Of a stretch of DNA of 42,856 nucleotides, positions 23,816 through 34,070 are shown in pieces (within the stretch, counting starts at the first letter, position 1; each line of letters begins with the position of its first letter). This DNA is from Lingula anatina (lineage: Eukaryota; Brachiopoda; Lingulata; Lingulida; Lingulidae), in assembly GCF_001039355.2 (NCBI RefSeq), contig NW_019773610.1, positions 30,718-73,573 on the forward strand, given 5' to 3'. Position numbers and translations under genes: made by a program. A model generated the notes under the pieces. That model saw only the letters and a list, made by a program, of their open reading frames with translations. It did no database searches and was not told where the DNA came from.

Positions 23816-24316
23816 ATGAATTATATTATATTCTATTTTTTTTCAGATTCTGACGAATTTGTATATAACATTTACATAGAAGACAGAATTGTCAGCTTAT
23901 CTTTTGAACTTTTTGAGAATTTACGTAAACATTCAATATACATAAATGAATTTTATTTTAAACAGAAAAGAGAACCTAATTTTCAGATGAGGTTATCTTC
24001 TGAATTGATAAACGAATCAATTTTGCTGATGTTTTGTGGAAAGCTTGATTCTATAGATGAGCAGTTGGACTTTGTAAAGTTAATAGGTTCTGCTCATTAT
24101 ATGATGATATCAGAAGATTACATAGTTTATATGTTGCATCAAATACCATTAGGTATTGGTAAATGTATTATTCAAGCAATATATTATGCATGGAATGTTA
24201 TTGATTTAGTCAAAGTTAGCATATTATTACTACGACGTTTAAATATTGCCGTTAAATATTATAATGAATTACTACTGAATAAGGATAAAGTTATATCATA
24301 TAATAGATTTCGATGA
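23816..24316 (+). CDS. accessory ORF with BTB/POZ-like fold pattern
   Basis: 166 codons from ATG. A polypyrimidine acceptor (CTATTTTTTTTCAG) ends at 23846 inside the frame, so the real exon may start at SDSDEF or DSDEF rather than at the ATG. The pattern resembles a BTB domain: a strand (VYNIYIEDRIVSL), a helix (FELFENLRKH), a strand with MRLSSE, then LLMFCGKLDSIDEQLDFVKL and IGSAHYMMI. The last stretch is like the typical F-x-Y-T-G-x-L...L-L-x-x-A-x-x-L-x-I end of BTB. A helical tail rich in L, I and N follows. The ORF sits between the env-like tail and the 3' LTR. A BTB gene in that position is unusual; the resemblance is by eye. Confidence 0.35.
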   Translation: MNYIIFYFFSDSDEFVYNIYIEDRIVSLSFELFENLRKHSIYINEFYFKQKREPNFQMRLSSELINESILLMFCGKLDSIDEQLDFVKLIGSAHYMMISEDYIVYMLHQIPLGIGKCIIQAIYYAWNVIDLVKVSILLLRRLNIAVKYYNELLLNKDKVISYNRFR

Positions 24317-24575
24317 CGTATTCTTAAAATAATAATTGTGTTCTTACAATAAATGTTATGACACAATGTCCTATTTGTAAATACATTGAACATTGATGCA
24401 TGAAACAGATTAATGTCAAGTATATTTTTACTTCACTAAGATAATATGACGAGTTTATGATTAAATGATTTGCAAATTTTATGTTATTCAGTATATGCTT
24501 TGCTTAAAAAAAATAAAAAAGGAGTGTATGTTGTAAAGTTTTAGAATTCGAGGACGAATTCTTTTGAAGAAAGGG

Positions 24576-25103
24576 TGTATGTTGTAAAGTTAATTACTTA
24601 CGCTTACACTTATTACAATTAGCAATAAAAGGGAAATCAAGTAGATGAAAAGTTAGAGTGATATTGAGTGTAAATTAAGTTTCATCGAGTGTCAACAAGT
24701 GTAGAACTTGTTTTTCGTGTCAGAAGAAGATGGAAAAGGTCAAAGTCAATAACATTTAATGTGATTGGTTAATTTCATAACAGATTTTAATTTTGATCAA
24801 CTGTTTATTACATGATAACTAAGTTTTGGACATGATTCAAGTATGAGTAATGCAAATAGTATTTTGGATGAGTTTAGTTGAAAACAAGGCTCTTAGACAT
24901 TACCTAATAAGGGAATGTTCTATGGTAAAGTAAACATGACAATAGAAAGTTTCTGGAAATCACGCCATAAACAATAAAAAGAAAATAATTACAAGCGTGA
25001 TCAGTACGGAGATTTAGAGTATAAATATGGGTAAATTTGTATGAAAATTAAGTGGTGAATAAATGATTGAAGACTCCAGAACCTCGTCGTCGTTATAATA
25101 CTA
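24576..25103 (+). mobile_element. 3' LTR
   Basis: Starts TGTATGTTGTAAAG directly after the purine tract. It has TATAAATA at about 25020, AATAAA at 25058-25063 and then GACTCCAGAACCTCGTCGTC, a normal U3-R-U5 order. The right edge is ambiguous by a few bases because the host MITE resumes with CTACCATTCC. A second TGTATGTTGTAAAGTT, also preceded by a purine-rich run, occurs 51 bp upstream at 24525. Confidence 0.6.
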
Positions 25104-25120
25104 CCATTCCTGTCCCACCG
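25101..25120. mobile_element. MITE family B, right end resuming
   Basis: CTACCATTCCTGTC matches the terminal inverted repeat of the intact copy at 29350-29521. A 40+ base poly-T run follows almost at once. Confidence 0.6.
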
Positions 25121-25124
25121 GCGT

Positions 25125-25125
25125 T

Positions 25126-25178
<53 letters not shown>
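25125..25178. repeat. poly-T tract
   Basis: Over 50 T bases in a row; it produces the lysine-run and phenylalanine-run ORFs here. Confidence 0.95.
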
Positions 25179-25688
25179 CTAACTACACCAATTGTTTCAG
25201 TAACTGTGGCCATCAACAATTCTACAGCTCTCATGACAAATGTTTTTCTATTTACTGAGCATAAATGGACCTCACATAGTAGGCTACATGTGGAGAGCAA
25301 GCATTTTTAACCTGCTGATCGAACTAACAATGGTACGCGACGATTTTCAAAATTGAGCAGATTTTGAAAAAACAGCATCAAAAGTCCCTTGATCTTTACA
25401 AAGACTCTAGATTTCTCTAGATTTCTTTAAGAAAAGATCATCGTCCCCAAGGCCAGCTACAAAGTTATAGTGAACATGCTACGAACCTGGCCCAGTGGGC
25501 ATCAGAAAATTTGTATCATTAACAAGAACAAGGTTATGAAATCAAGTATTCCAATTTCTTATCTGAGCGTTTAAATTGAAACCAACGTTAAAGGCACATA
25601 GTGAGTGCAGGACCCGTTGTAATGAATTTTCTAAATGCCAAAATATGTACTGAACGTACTAAATCGTAGGAAGTTTTCACTCACTCAA

Positions 25689-25862
25689 TTTTCCTAGAAA
25701 TTTCAACAATAATTCACCAAGGTATACGGTATCCAGAACAGTTCACAGCATTTCGGTCCATAAAGCCATTTAATTTTCTTGGAAATTTCAACAATAAATC
25801 ACTATAATGCAAGGTATCTGGTATCTAAAACAGTTCACAGGATTGCGATCCGTAAACGCATT
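25689..25862. repeat. tandem duplication of about 87 bp
   Basis: Two adjacent diverged copies share GAAATTTCAACAATAA, CAAGGTAT, ACAGTTCACAG and CCGTAAA/CCATAAA. No gene is seen in 25180-26265. Confidence 0.75.
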
Positions 25863-26267
25863 TCTAGTTCCAGTAAAGTCCTCGTAATGAAAATAGAAAC
25901 AGGACAATTTCACACACGGCGGCAAAAATTCGAAAGTGTTTTTATCTATTATAAACCGCAGTGAGAGGTAATGGAGGGCGACATATAAGGACCAGACTTT
26001 TTTTTAACTTTTATACATCGTACTTTTGTCAACGGAGTTGGATAAGACCGTTTTGGTGAAAAAGTGATTGTTGAATTTTTCAAGATGCGTGGAACCCAGT
26101 CATGATAACGAAGGCATTTATTAAATTATCCCAGAATTTTACAGAGTTTTGGCCAGTTGTAAGAAAGAAAAGTTGATTAGTTGGAGAAAAAATACCTTTA
26201 TCCCGGGAAACTCCGTGTAATAATCTAACACGTTAGCACAAACTCCATGAAGATATGCTTAACCAAT

Positions 26268-26782
26268 ATTATGGGAAATTTACTTCAATTTAACTTCCAA
26301 TTTACTTCCAATTTAATGCATGAAAAGTCCCGAGCATAAACGAAAATATCCAGATGATTTACGATCATTATTTGATAGAGCGAAAATTTTGCCGGAGGTG
26401 ATAATATACTTCAAATGACTTCATATATATTACATAAACACAAAATCGAAGATCAAAGTTCATTTTAAAATAATTAATTCATTTTAAAATAACTAATTAA
26501 TTCATTAACGGATCGTCACTAAAATGTAATTGGTTGCGACACGTTCCAGTCCCGACATTTTCTGAAAATCTCATCAACATTTGTCTAAGTCTTTTTGTAT
26601 AATGCCGAATAAACAGACAAATGGAATCAAATACATGCACATGTAAGTCTTTGTTTCACCAAACTCAAACTTAAAACATAGGACCTATCGCTTCAAGCAG
26701 CAATTTATTTTTTTTACTTGTTAAATGATTTGAAATACTAATTTCCGCAAAAAAATTGCGTCTGAATTCTTTTCAAACTGTC

Positions 26783-26814
<32 letters not shown>

Positions 26815-27152
26815 CGTGTTTGCACTTTTAGTGTGCTGTCATCCTAATACTAACTGCAACTTTGAGAACATTTAAGCCCATGTGTCATTATTGTATGTGT
26901 AACAACTATTGATAAGATACTCCAACCAGAGACTCCAACCATCAGTGTCACCTATATAGTGACTATTCCCTAAAGATGTCCTTGTGATAAAGGACAAACC
27001 GTCGGAGTCTCTGCATATCATCTAGCAGATGTCCGTGTGTGTCCTGTGTTAGAGTTTTTTCCCTTGAACATCACAACTGGATGGATCGATCATAATTTTT
27101 GAAGTTGAATTGGAAGAAAATTGAAAGTTAATTGGAAGTAAATTTCTTAAAT
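26268..27152. mobile_element. possible inverted-repeat element
   Basis: The left end GAAATTTACTTCAATTTAAC and TTCCAATTTACTTCCAATTT (26277-26315) is mirrored at 27098-27146, which reversed reads GAAATTTACTTCCAATTAAC and TTTCAATTTTCTTCCAATTC. An internal smaller inverted pair (CAGAGACTCC(A/G)AC) is near 26930 and 27005, and a poly-T run is near 26788-26813. No coding frame. Outer boundaries and target duplication are not resolved. Confidence 0.4.
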
Positions 27153-27348
27153 ATCCCAACTCCTAAAACATTGCAATAATAAATTAAAAATCGTCCGAGG
27201 TGTCATATTTTTCACAGTGAGAGAAAACCTTCATTTTTTTTGACTAGCTGGTGCACAATTTGTCCACTCTGATATATTGCACAATAATTCTAAATTACAA
27301 AATTATTGATGCACTATTAACGGGGAATTGGTCAGTTATCAAACCCCT

Positions 27349-27356
27349 TAAATAGA
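27349..27356 (+). promoter_or_regulatory. TATA-like box of the cysteine-peptide gene
   Basis: TTAAATAG lies about 100 bp before the ATG at 27453, leaving room for a short 5' leader. Confidence 0.35.
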
Positions 27357-27452
27357 CAAAGCACTCAACAGCACTCAATAGCTTGTGAGCTACTAGCTGA
27401 TACGAAACAAAGAGCTGTTCTTTTCGTTGAGTACCCCCTTCCCCATTGCACA

Positions 27453-27638
27453 ATGAAGCTGCTGTTTGTTCTAACATTGGTCTGCGTGCTGTGCTATCTT
27501 AGCGACGTGCGAGCGTCCAACGTGGACTGTGGAGAGTGTTCTCCGGAGGATTGCAAGTGTAAAACCTGGTGCCCTCCACCGCCTCCCCAGGGAGTGACAG
27601 CACCTTGTTTTACGTCTTGTCGTTGCAAGGGCCAGTAG
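27453..27638 (+). CDS. secreted 8-cysteine small peptide
   Basis: A 61-residue precursor. Residues 1-21 (MKLLFVLTLVCVLCYLSDVRA) form a clear signal peptide with a V-R-A cleavage context. The mature part has about 40 residues with eight cysteines spaced C-x2-C-x4-C-x1-C-x3-C-x11-C-x3-C-x1-C and a run of five prolines inside the long loop. Charge is about balanced. An extracellular disulfide-rich peptide is likely: defence peptide, venom-like peptide or metal-binding peptide are all possible, and I recognise no named family. The TAG stop is immediately followed by GTAAGTG, so the coding sequence ends exactly at an intron donor and the next exon is all 3' UTR. A TATA-like box lies upstream and a good acceptor plus AATAAA downstream. 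Confidence 0.65.
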   Translation: MKLLFVLTLVCVLCYLSDVRASNVDCGECSPEDCKCKTWCPPPPPQGVTAPCFTSCRCKGQ

Positions 27639-28780
27639 GTAAGTGCAAGTTTATGGTACCAGGCCCCGGTTTCACAAAAATCTTAAGTATGGTACCCTGG
27701 CTAAGAACTTAATTACCAAGGTTACATGGTCACATGGGCACATCTTACCCTATCAGGAGCAGTGTAACAGCATTCTCATGGAAATCCTAGTCAACGAAAC
27801 CTGGGAACTGACTTAAGTTTGTTTTTTTTTAACTGCGGCCAGGGGCCCGTTTCACGAAGCTCTCGTTAGTTAGCTTGTTAGCCTATCGTTAGTTATGAGT
27901 GCCGTTTCAAGAAGCTATCACTGGTGTTCTCGTTCGTTATTGTCTTCTTGTGAACATGGATATTTAATGAGTGGGTCAAGCCACTCGGAAAGCTTAGACC
28001 CCATTCCCATAGACTTTAAGATCGATCTATCCCTGTGGGGAGTCTCACTAGATTACTGTCAGCTTAGCCGGCTTAAGCGTTCGTCCCGCCTACTAAAAGC
28101 TGTATGGGGGTAATTAACTATGGTGCGCGCTCGGCTGACTGCGTGAACCCCCAGGGAGTTAGGTCGATCTAAATCTTAATCTCTGGATCGATCTAAATCT
28201 CTGGGAATGCACCCTTAGAGTGTTACCGTACGCATGTATAATATATGAAATAGAAAGGCGGCTTCATTTCTATTTACTGTTGTCTGTCAGGTGCATCATG
28301 GTGGCTGCCTTTTTTTACAACGGTCTAAAAGGTGATTGTTAATTCGGGCGCTTTGAAGCATGCGCTTACATCTTAATTGCTCTGGTGCTGAAGATTGGAA
28401 CGGGTGAATTTTACTTGTAACAGCAAAAATATGAAAATTCGAACTCGAAAACGGATTTATAGTTTTTGTAGGCAGTTTTAGACGGGGCTTTAAACGGAAA
28501 ATTGTAAATATTTTAGGGACAGTATCCTTTTGCTATTTAAGGAACAAACGCCCACTGTATGTTATCAAATATCAACCCGTAACTTCACACTAGAGTGGGA
28601 CTTTATTTCTCAAATTTGAAAAAAAAAAGGCTACGTCCAGTTCTTGTTTTCCGTTTGTAGGTAAATGTGCGTCATCATTTTTTTGGAGGGGGGGGGCAAA
28701 AAAATGATTAACTTTATGCATTTAACTATCTTCTCCGACTTTACAACATACCAGTTACTATATATATTTTTCAATTCCAG
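27639..28780 (+). other. intron in the 3' UTR of the cysteine-peptide gene
   Basis: Donor GTAAGTG at 27639 and acceptor TTTTTCAATTCCAG ending at 28780. It contains CCCGTTTCACGAAGCT-type repeat sequence (27843 onward) and MITE-A copy 2. Confidence 0.55.
27993..28217. mobile_element. palindromic MITE, family A, copy 2
   Basis: Left end TTAGACCCCATTCCCATAGA; right end reversed TAAGGGTGCATTCCCAGAGA. Interior GATCGATCTA words and AAGCTGTATGGGGGTAATTA are nearly shared with copy 4 (41800-42020). Confidence 0.75.
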
Positions 28781-28915
28781 TCATCTGAGTGAGACATCTA
28801 ATCCATGCGCAGTCCACGTGGCCACGCAACCGAGAGCGATACGAAGAAGAGAAACAACACCCATTTTTCGTGAATATTTTCAGTGATTACTGAATAAAAT
28901 TTCCCAAATGGGCAA
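28781..28915 (+). other. 3' UTR exon with polyadenylation signal
   Basis: Begins TCATCTGAGTGAG after a polypyrimidine acceptor and contains AATAAA at 28893-28898, with another at 28945. Fits as the final non-coding exon of the cysteine-peptide gene. Confidence 0.5.
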
Positions 28916-29349
28916 TTTAGTTGTTTATAATGTATTTCCTTTCGAATAAATGTGTGACGGCGCTTATGGTAACAAGTAGGGCATATGATTAATTCTGCTG
29001 TGACGTAATAGCCAGCTTTATGACGTCACAGAAAAAAGTTTTTCACGTCATCGGCATTCAGGGTCGGGTAAGGATTTCTTTGCTCTCACATAAGTACGTT
29101 ATTAATGGGTCTTTCTGGTGTCAGTATAAAAACTAGCCTGATAATACCCTAACCTAATAATGAGAAAAAAGAGAGAGAGAGAAAGAGAGAGAGGCAGCTG
29201 GCTTTTCACATTTAACAGCCGGACCAATGATTTCATCAGCTGCGTTTTGCTATCAAAGTTATTATGATTCATTCATACAACAGCAACTAAATATCAGCTA
29301 AAAGATCTAGAGTCACCAACCTCCCCCCCCCTTAGACACGACTAACAAA

Positions 29350-29521
29350 CAGGTGTGACAGGAATGGTAGAATTAGGAATGGAAGTTCGGGGTCACATAT
29401 GATTACTACAGGTTAGGGTTAGTTGAAGTATTGGGGTTAGTGTATAGGACGAATGTCACCTGTAAAAAGTAATGGGAAGCGGACTGCGGTTCCCAGCGGA
29501 CTACCATTCCTGTCACACAGG
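29350..29521. mobile_element. MITE family B, intact copy
   Basis: Terminal inverted repeats: CAGGTGTGACAGGAATGGTA at the left and, reversed from the right, CCTGTGTGACAGGAATGGTA. 172 bp, no coding frame. It serves as the intact reference for the copy split by the retroelement at 22431-25120. Confidence 0.8.
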
Positions 29522-29529
29522 CAAAAAAT

Positions 29530-31024
29530 TAATTGGTGCATTTAGGCTGTGAGCGTAATTTACTGTTAAGACAGGATAAACTGGCGAGATACACAAAACT
29601 GTACCGCACAATGCGAGAGGGACCAGAGAGAGAATTAAAGAAAAAGAAAGAGAGAGAAAGAGAACGGACACTCATCGGTGACAGAAATACTGGATATCAC
29701 AAGTACATACTCGACTTGATATCCCCGTGGACACCAGTGTTTTCTATTGAAAGAGACATACACTGCATCAGTGAAAAATTTTGAGATAAACTGATGAATA
29801 AAACATGATTCAATTTATATAAAAATGGCAAAATGAAATAAGTATAGACCGAAAACTAAAACTAAACTTTGTTTGTTTAAAAAATTAAACCGAGTCAAAT
29901 GGATGTAATTTGCAAAATAACTGAGAACGAGAAACACATTGCTTTCATACAGGTTTTTTATGGTAAAACACTTCAGCGGATTACAGGCATCTCAACCGAC
30001 ATTAATTTCCTCTATGTCGGAGGCACCAGGATTTTCTGCAGAGTGGGAGGCGCATGGACATTTTTACTGCCATTTATGTGTTTATTTATCCATTTATTTA
30101 TTTTGAAGAACGAAAGGACAATTTCACTGCAGTGTACGTGTATGACACAGGGAGGGAAAACTTGCTTGCAATATGGCTTTGTGTCGAGCGCTTCACTTTC
30201 TGTACCGTTTTATTTACTACTGTATTAAGTGGGCGCGTGGTTGGGGGGGGGGTCAAAAAAAAGTAAAGGTAATGGCTCGATCATTTCAACGGGGGAAAAA
30301 TATCAATTTTTCAGATACATTATTCGGGATTCATTAACAATTTATTACTTGTAGCATTTTGGTGCTCTTACTGTATAGAATAAAAGTATTAGGTAGTTTG
30401 CTTTTCAATTATATTGCTACCACTCAATAGGATTGCTCTAATTTAAAGACTTTATTATTTAAAAAGTACAGTATCCGTAAAATCCACAATTTTCCCGGTT
30501 GAAATTATCTAGAAATTACCGTAGACTTATGGTTTTATAGTAACGCTGAGGAGTTATACTAGGAGTCTCCTTTCATCTTCGTGAGTGTGTGGTTAATCGG
30601 TGTATGCATGTTCACGGGAGAAAAAAGCATTAGATGTCGAAACTGAAAACTCTCTTTAAGTTTGCAACTGTAAAAGCTAAAGACCTCTTGTTTGCTGCAT
30701 TTTGTAGAGCTTGTCAACCGCAAATCCAAATCAAATGTGTCGTCCGTCAAGAAGGTGAATGATTGATTTTTCAAAAAATGAAATGTGAAATATAAAAAAA
30801 AAAGCAGAGGCACTCATAGGTAGAAATGTATTATTGAATTTGAATGGGAATTTTAGTATCTGCAATCTTAGTGTGACCTTGGATTTGACCATCCCTGAAA
30901 TGAACTTTTCAAATTTTCTAGCTCTTATACTAGTACCTCCAAAACTATGCAGAGACACACTCATAATTCCACTGAATTTGAATAGGAAATCATGTATTAG
31001 GTACCTTAACTAGGCACTGGAATT

Positions 31025-31058
<34 letters not shown>

Positions 31059-31440
31059 TATTTATTTATTTGTTTTCAGACTAAGTTCCAAATCTGTTCA
31101 ACAGACTTTACAATAACTACAATTATGTGCGGTGCATATACAGTGTATAACAGTATGGACGTATGGTCATTCGATTTGTGTTGTCGATCTCGATCGATCT
31201 CGCCTCCGTTGGGAGGATACAGCCCAGCTGGACTTGTTTTCATTTATTAATATATTTATCTTTTGACTAACTAATCCACGTATAATTCACTTCAACAACA
31301 ACTTATTAGTTAGTCCACTGTTTGCGGCCTATGAGTTTAATATCGCTGATGGATCGAATGGTACAATGTTTGAAAAAGATCCTAGCGTTTCCCCTGGCAA
31401 TTGTCTTGCTAATGGATTACTAACCCAGTGGCAGATGTAG
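29530..31440. repeat. no gene recognised; dispersed repeat block and (AAT)n
   Basis: The block at 30590-30720 recurs at 38484-38605, with shared AAACTGAAAACTCTCT, GACCTCTTGTTTG and GCATTTTGTAGAGCTT. An (AAT)n run at about 31027-31057 is followed by TTATTTGTTTTCAGACTAAG. ORFs at 29533 and 29899 show no family features. Confidence 0.5.
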
Positions 31441-31471
31441 AGGGGGGGGGGGTCCTGCCCCCCCCCCCCCC

Positions 31472-31798
31472 NNNNNNNNNNNNNNNNNNNNNNNNNNNNN
31501 NNNNNNNNNNNNNNNNNNNNNNNNNNNNNNNNNNNNNNNNNNNNNNNNNNNNNNNNNNNNNNNNNNNNNNNNNNNNNNNNNNNNNNNNNNNNNNNNNNNN
31601 NNNNNNNNNNNNNNNNNNNNNNNNNNNNNNNNNNNNNNNNNNNNNNNNNNNNNNNNNNNNNNNNNNNNNNNNNNNNNNNNNNNNNNNNNNNNNNNNNNNN
31701 NNNNNNNNNNNNNNNNNNNNNNNNNNNNNNNNNNNNNNNNNNNNNNNNNNNNNNNNNNNNNNNNNNNNNNNNNNNNNNNNNNNNNNNNNNNNNNNNNN
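31472..31798. other. assembly gap (327 N) inside poly-C
   Basis: The gap is flanked by poly-G then poly-C on the left and poly-C on the right; assembly failed in the homopolymer. ORFs across it are artefacts. Confidence 0.98.
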
Positions 31799-32535
31799 CC
31801 CCCCCCCCCCCCATCCCCCTTCGGTTTCAGATCCCCTCTCGAAATTAGAATTTTGACAAGCTTATTTATAGTTCTAAACCGTACCAAATGGCACCATTCG
31901 CCCTCTACAATACCAAAACTTTTCAGTGCCCTTTAGCGGGCCCCAAACCCCACGCTTGGGGGGGGAGGGGGAGGATAGGCTTCGCAACCTTTAAATTATT
32001 TACCAATTTCCTAATGTATTACTACTGGTAACAAGTGAGATAAGTGCATTTCAAATGTCTTTGACACCATTTTAAGCATTTCTAAACATTACAACAAGAT
32101 AAATCCTAGGGCTTTTTCCTGGAGCAATTTTATTTTTCATCTCCTTTTCGGCTACGGCTTCAATACAAAATTCCTTGAAATTCTACCCTCTCCGCTCCAC
32201 CCCCCCCCCCCATACTTTCTACTTCTAACATTCAAACAAACCGCTTTCAACACTCAGCGTGTAATATGCATCACAAGTTTCAATTTAATAATTTAATTTA
32301 TATAATTTATTAAATATATATTTTTGCATATAGGTAAACAACATAATCTAAACAATTTACTTTTTAAATATGGGAGAACAACAACAAAAAATAGATACCG
32401 AGCACATTACAACAGCTACCGAAAAGACAAGCAGTTGTTTCCACTAGCTGAGTGGAAAGTTTTTTCGTTATCGGTATTTTACATGTACCTTTTTCTCCTA
32501 GAGATCTGAAAATGAAACCCGTTCAAAAAATATTG

Positions 32536-32613
32536 CATCGACCAGGAATCGAACTCGGACCGCCGCGTGGCACCGCTGTGCACCTTTGGTAATACCATAG
32601 GCCATCTCCCGTC
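32536..32613 (-). repeat. tRNA-derived SINE segment
   Basis: The minus strand has the A-box-like ATGGCCTATGGT and a strong B-box in CGAGTTCGATTCCTGG. The spacing is close to that of a tRNA, but the stems do not pair well, so a SINE head is the best reading. The rest of 31800-32795 shows no gene. Confidence 0.55.
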
Positions 32614-32798
32614 CTCCCGACTTCCTCAAATTTAGCTGGACAAATATTTAATAAAGCTGGGTAACCAATATGTCTTTTATTGATATGTCAATTTAAATCT
32701 TTATGTCTGTGGGACGCAGCAATTTACATAATCACGGGTGCAAATTTATATAGTTCGAGCTCTGCCATTCACAGATATGAGTGATGAAAATGATTAAG

Positions 32799-33056
32799 AC
32801 TGGGCTCCCATGCCTAGATCGATCCATCTGGATCGGTGTAACTCCGTGGGGAGTATCACTAAATTGCTATCAGCTTAACCGGCTTAAATGTCTGTCACGC
32901 CTACCGAATCAGCTAGGGTAAAGATTATTACCCCCTAACAGCTTTACAAGACGTGACAGACGTTTAAGCCGGTTAGTTTAATTATTAATTGCAATTTAGT
33001 GAGACACACCAGAGAGATAGATCAATCCAAATATCTGTAGGAATGGTGCCTAAGTC
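32799..33056. mobile_element. palindromic MITE, family A, copy 3
   Basis: Left arm CCTAGATCGATCCATCTGG; right arm reversed GGCACCATTCCTACAGATAT. The core ATTACCCCCTAACAGCTT and arms GCTTAA(C)CGGCTTAAATGTC / GACAGACGTTTAAGCCGG are very clear. Confidence 0.75.
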
Positions 33057-33264
33057 CCCTTTACACTGGACGACAGCTGAGTGATGACGTCTATAAGATA
33101 TATATATTTCAAAGGGATAATCCATTTCTACATTCAAAGTCAGTCCCTGTTTTTTTTTTTCTTTTTTTTTTTAATAAGTAATAGCCTTTTAAGGGTATAG
33201 CCATCTGTGGAGGTCACGTGGTCCGATGACAGGTTCAGATATCAGAATAATAGGTATAACTGCC

Positions 33265-33267
<3 letters not shown>

Positions 33268-33297
<30 letters not shown>
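33268..33297. repeat. poly-T tract
   Basis: About 30 T bases directly seen. Confidence 0.9.
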
Positions 33298-33298
<1 letters not shown>

Positions 33299-33747
33299 TA
33301 GTAAAACAGAATACATTACATTTCTATGAGTTGTTTACAATGTTTAAATTGTGAAATATAGACCTCATACGAAGATTTATTATCCCTTTAATTTCTAGCA
33401 TAGGCCATGCAGCTGATATAGGCCCCATAGGCCAGCTGATTGATGACGTCAATGCTATGTTGAAATTGATGCTGCTACATATTTAACAAGAGTCATATTC
33501 ATTATCATATCTAGTGGCGTCAGCATGTACCGGTACCTAGGCGGCATCCACACCGGCCTACTTTAAGTTTTTGAAGAACCCGTGCTCTTATAGGTAGCCA
33601 AGGCAGATGCTTGAGAAAAGGTCAAATAATATAAAAGATTCAGGATTTAGCTGTTCATGTCAGTATTGCGTTAAAAGGGGTATTTATTACCTGGTATGAG
33701 GTTTTGCTTTTTTTATCTATTTTTCTCGTAGCCCGAGAAGCCGTTTT

Positions 33748-33757
33748 CCGCCATTTT
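33748..33757 (+). promoter_or_regulatory. YY1-like site before the RAP-domain gene
   Basis: CCGCCATTTT (reverse AAAATGGCGG) matches the YY1 consensus. Such sites near transcription starts are common in housekeeping and mitochondrial-function genes. It lies 35 bp before the first ATG of the leader frame. Confidence 0.45.
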
Positions 33758-33782
33758 GTGACATGACCTGCCCTTTCTACAA

Positions 33783-34070
33783 ATGCGAGCTTGCCTCAAC
33801 TGCCTCGTGGTCGAGGTGGAGGCCATTGGACGTGTTCAGTACTGGGAACATTTTAATCATGTAATCATGTTTTATTCGGCACTGAGATATGTCTACCGAA
33901 GTTGTAGTCGACACAGTTTTGTTGGTAGAATAACTCAGTGTTTGGCACAACCCTCACAATGCCATCAATCGCTGCGATTTACATGTGCCGTCTCTCAACT
34001 CCGAAGGCGAAGCCCTCACAAGATGGGTGTGGTGGGGTTGGACGATGGGGAGAGTTACCACTGGGACTGA
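33783..34070 (+). other. leader frame resembling a mitochondrial presequence, out of frame with the main ORF
   Basis: From ATG 33783 the frame is open for 95 codons. From its second ATG (33867) it reads MFYSALRYVYRSCSRHSFVG and continues with arginines, serines and no acidic residues until SQLRRRSPHK, the composition of a mitochondrial targeting peptide. It ends at TGA 34070, overlapping the main ORF, which lies in another frame. Either one base is extra (for example in a G run at 34033-34036 or 34047-34050), or this is an overlapping upstream ORF, or the allele is broken. The main frame itself has no ATG before 34045. Confidence 0.5.

Larger units (their letters stand above)
22584..25100 (+). 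mobile_element. 5'-truncated LTR retroelement inserted in MITE-B
   Basis: An AT-rich insertion of about 2.5 kb splits MITE-B. Its 3' end has a purine-rich tract (GAAGAAAGGG) followed by a complete-looking LTR. The interior has two open frames: an env-like membrane tail (22650-23069) and an accessory ORF (23816-24316). There is no 5' LTR, gag or pol, so it is a remnant of a gypsy-like or related element. The motif GAATTCGAGGACGAATTC just upstream of the LTR is of a kind often seen at this place in gypsy-type elements. Confidence 0.6.

Noticed and set aside
25001-25300. ORFs with lysine or phenylalanine runs
   Set aside because: Produced by the poly-T tract; the surrounding bases are LTR and MITE.
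31329-31887. Long ORFs of 142-161 codons
   Set aside because: Mostly N gap and poly-C.
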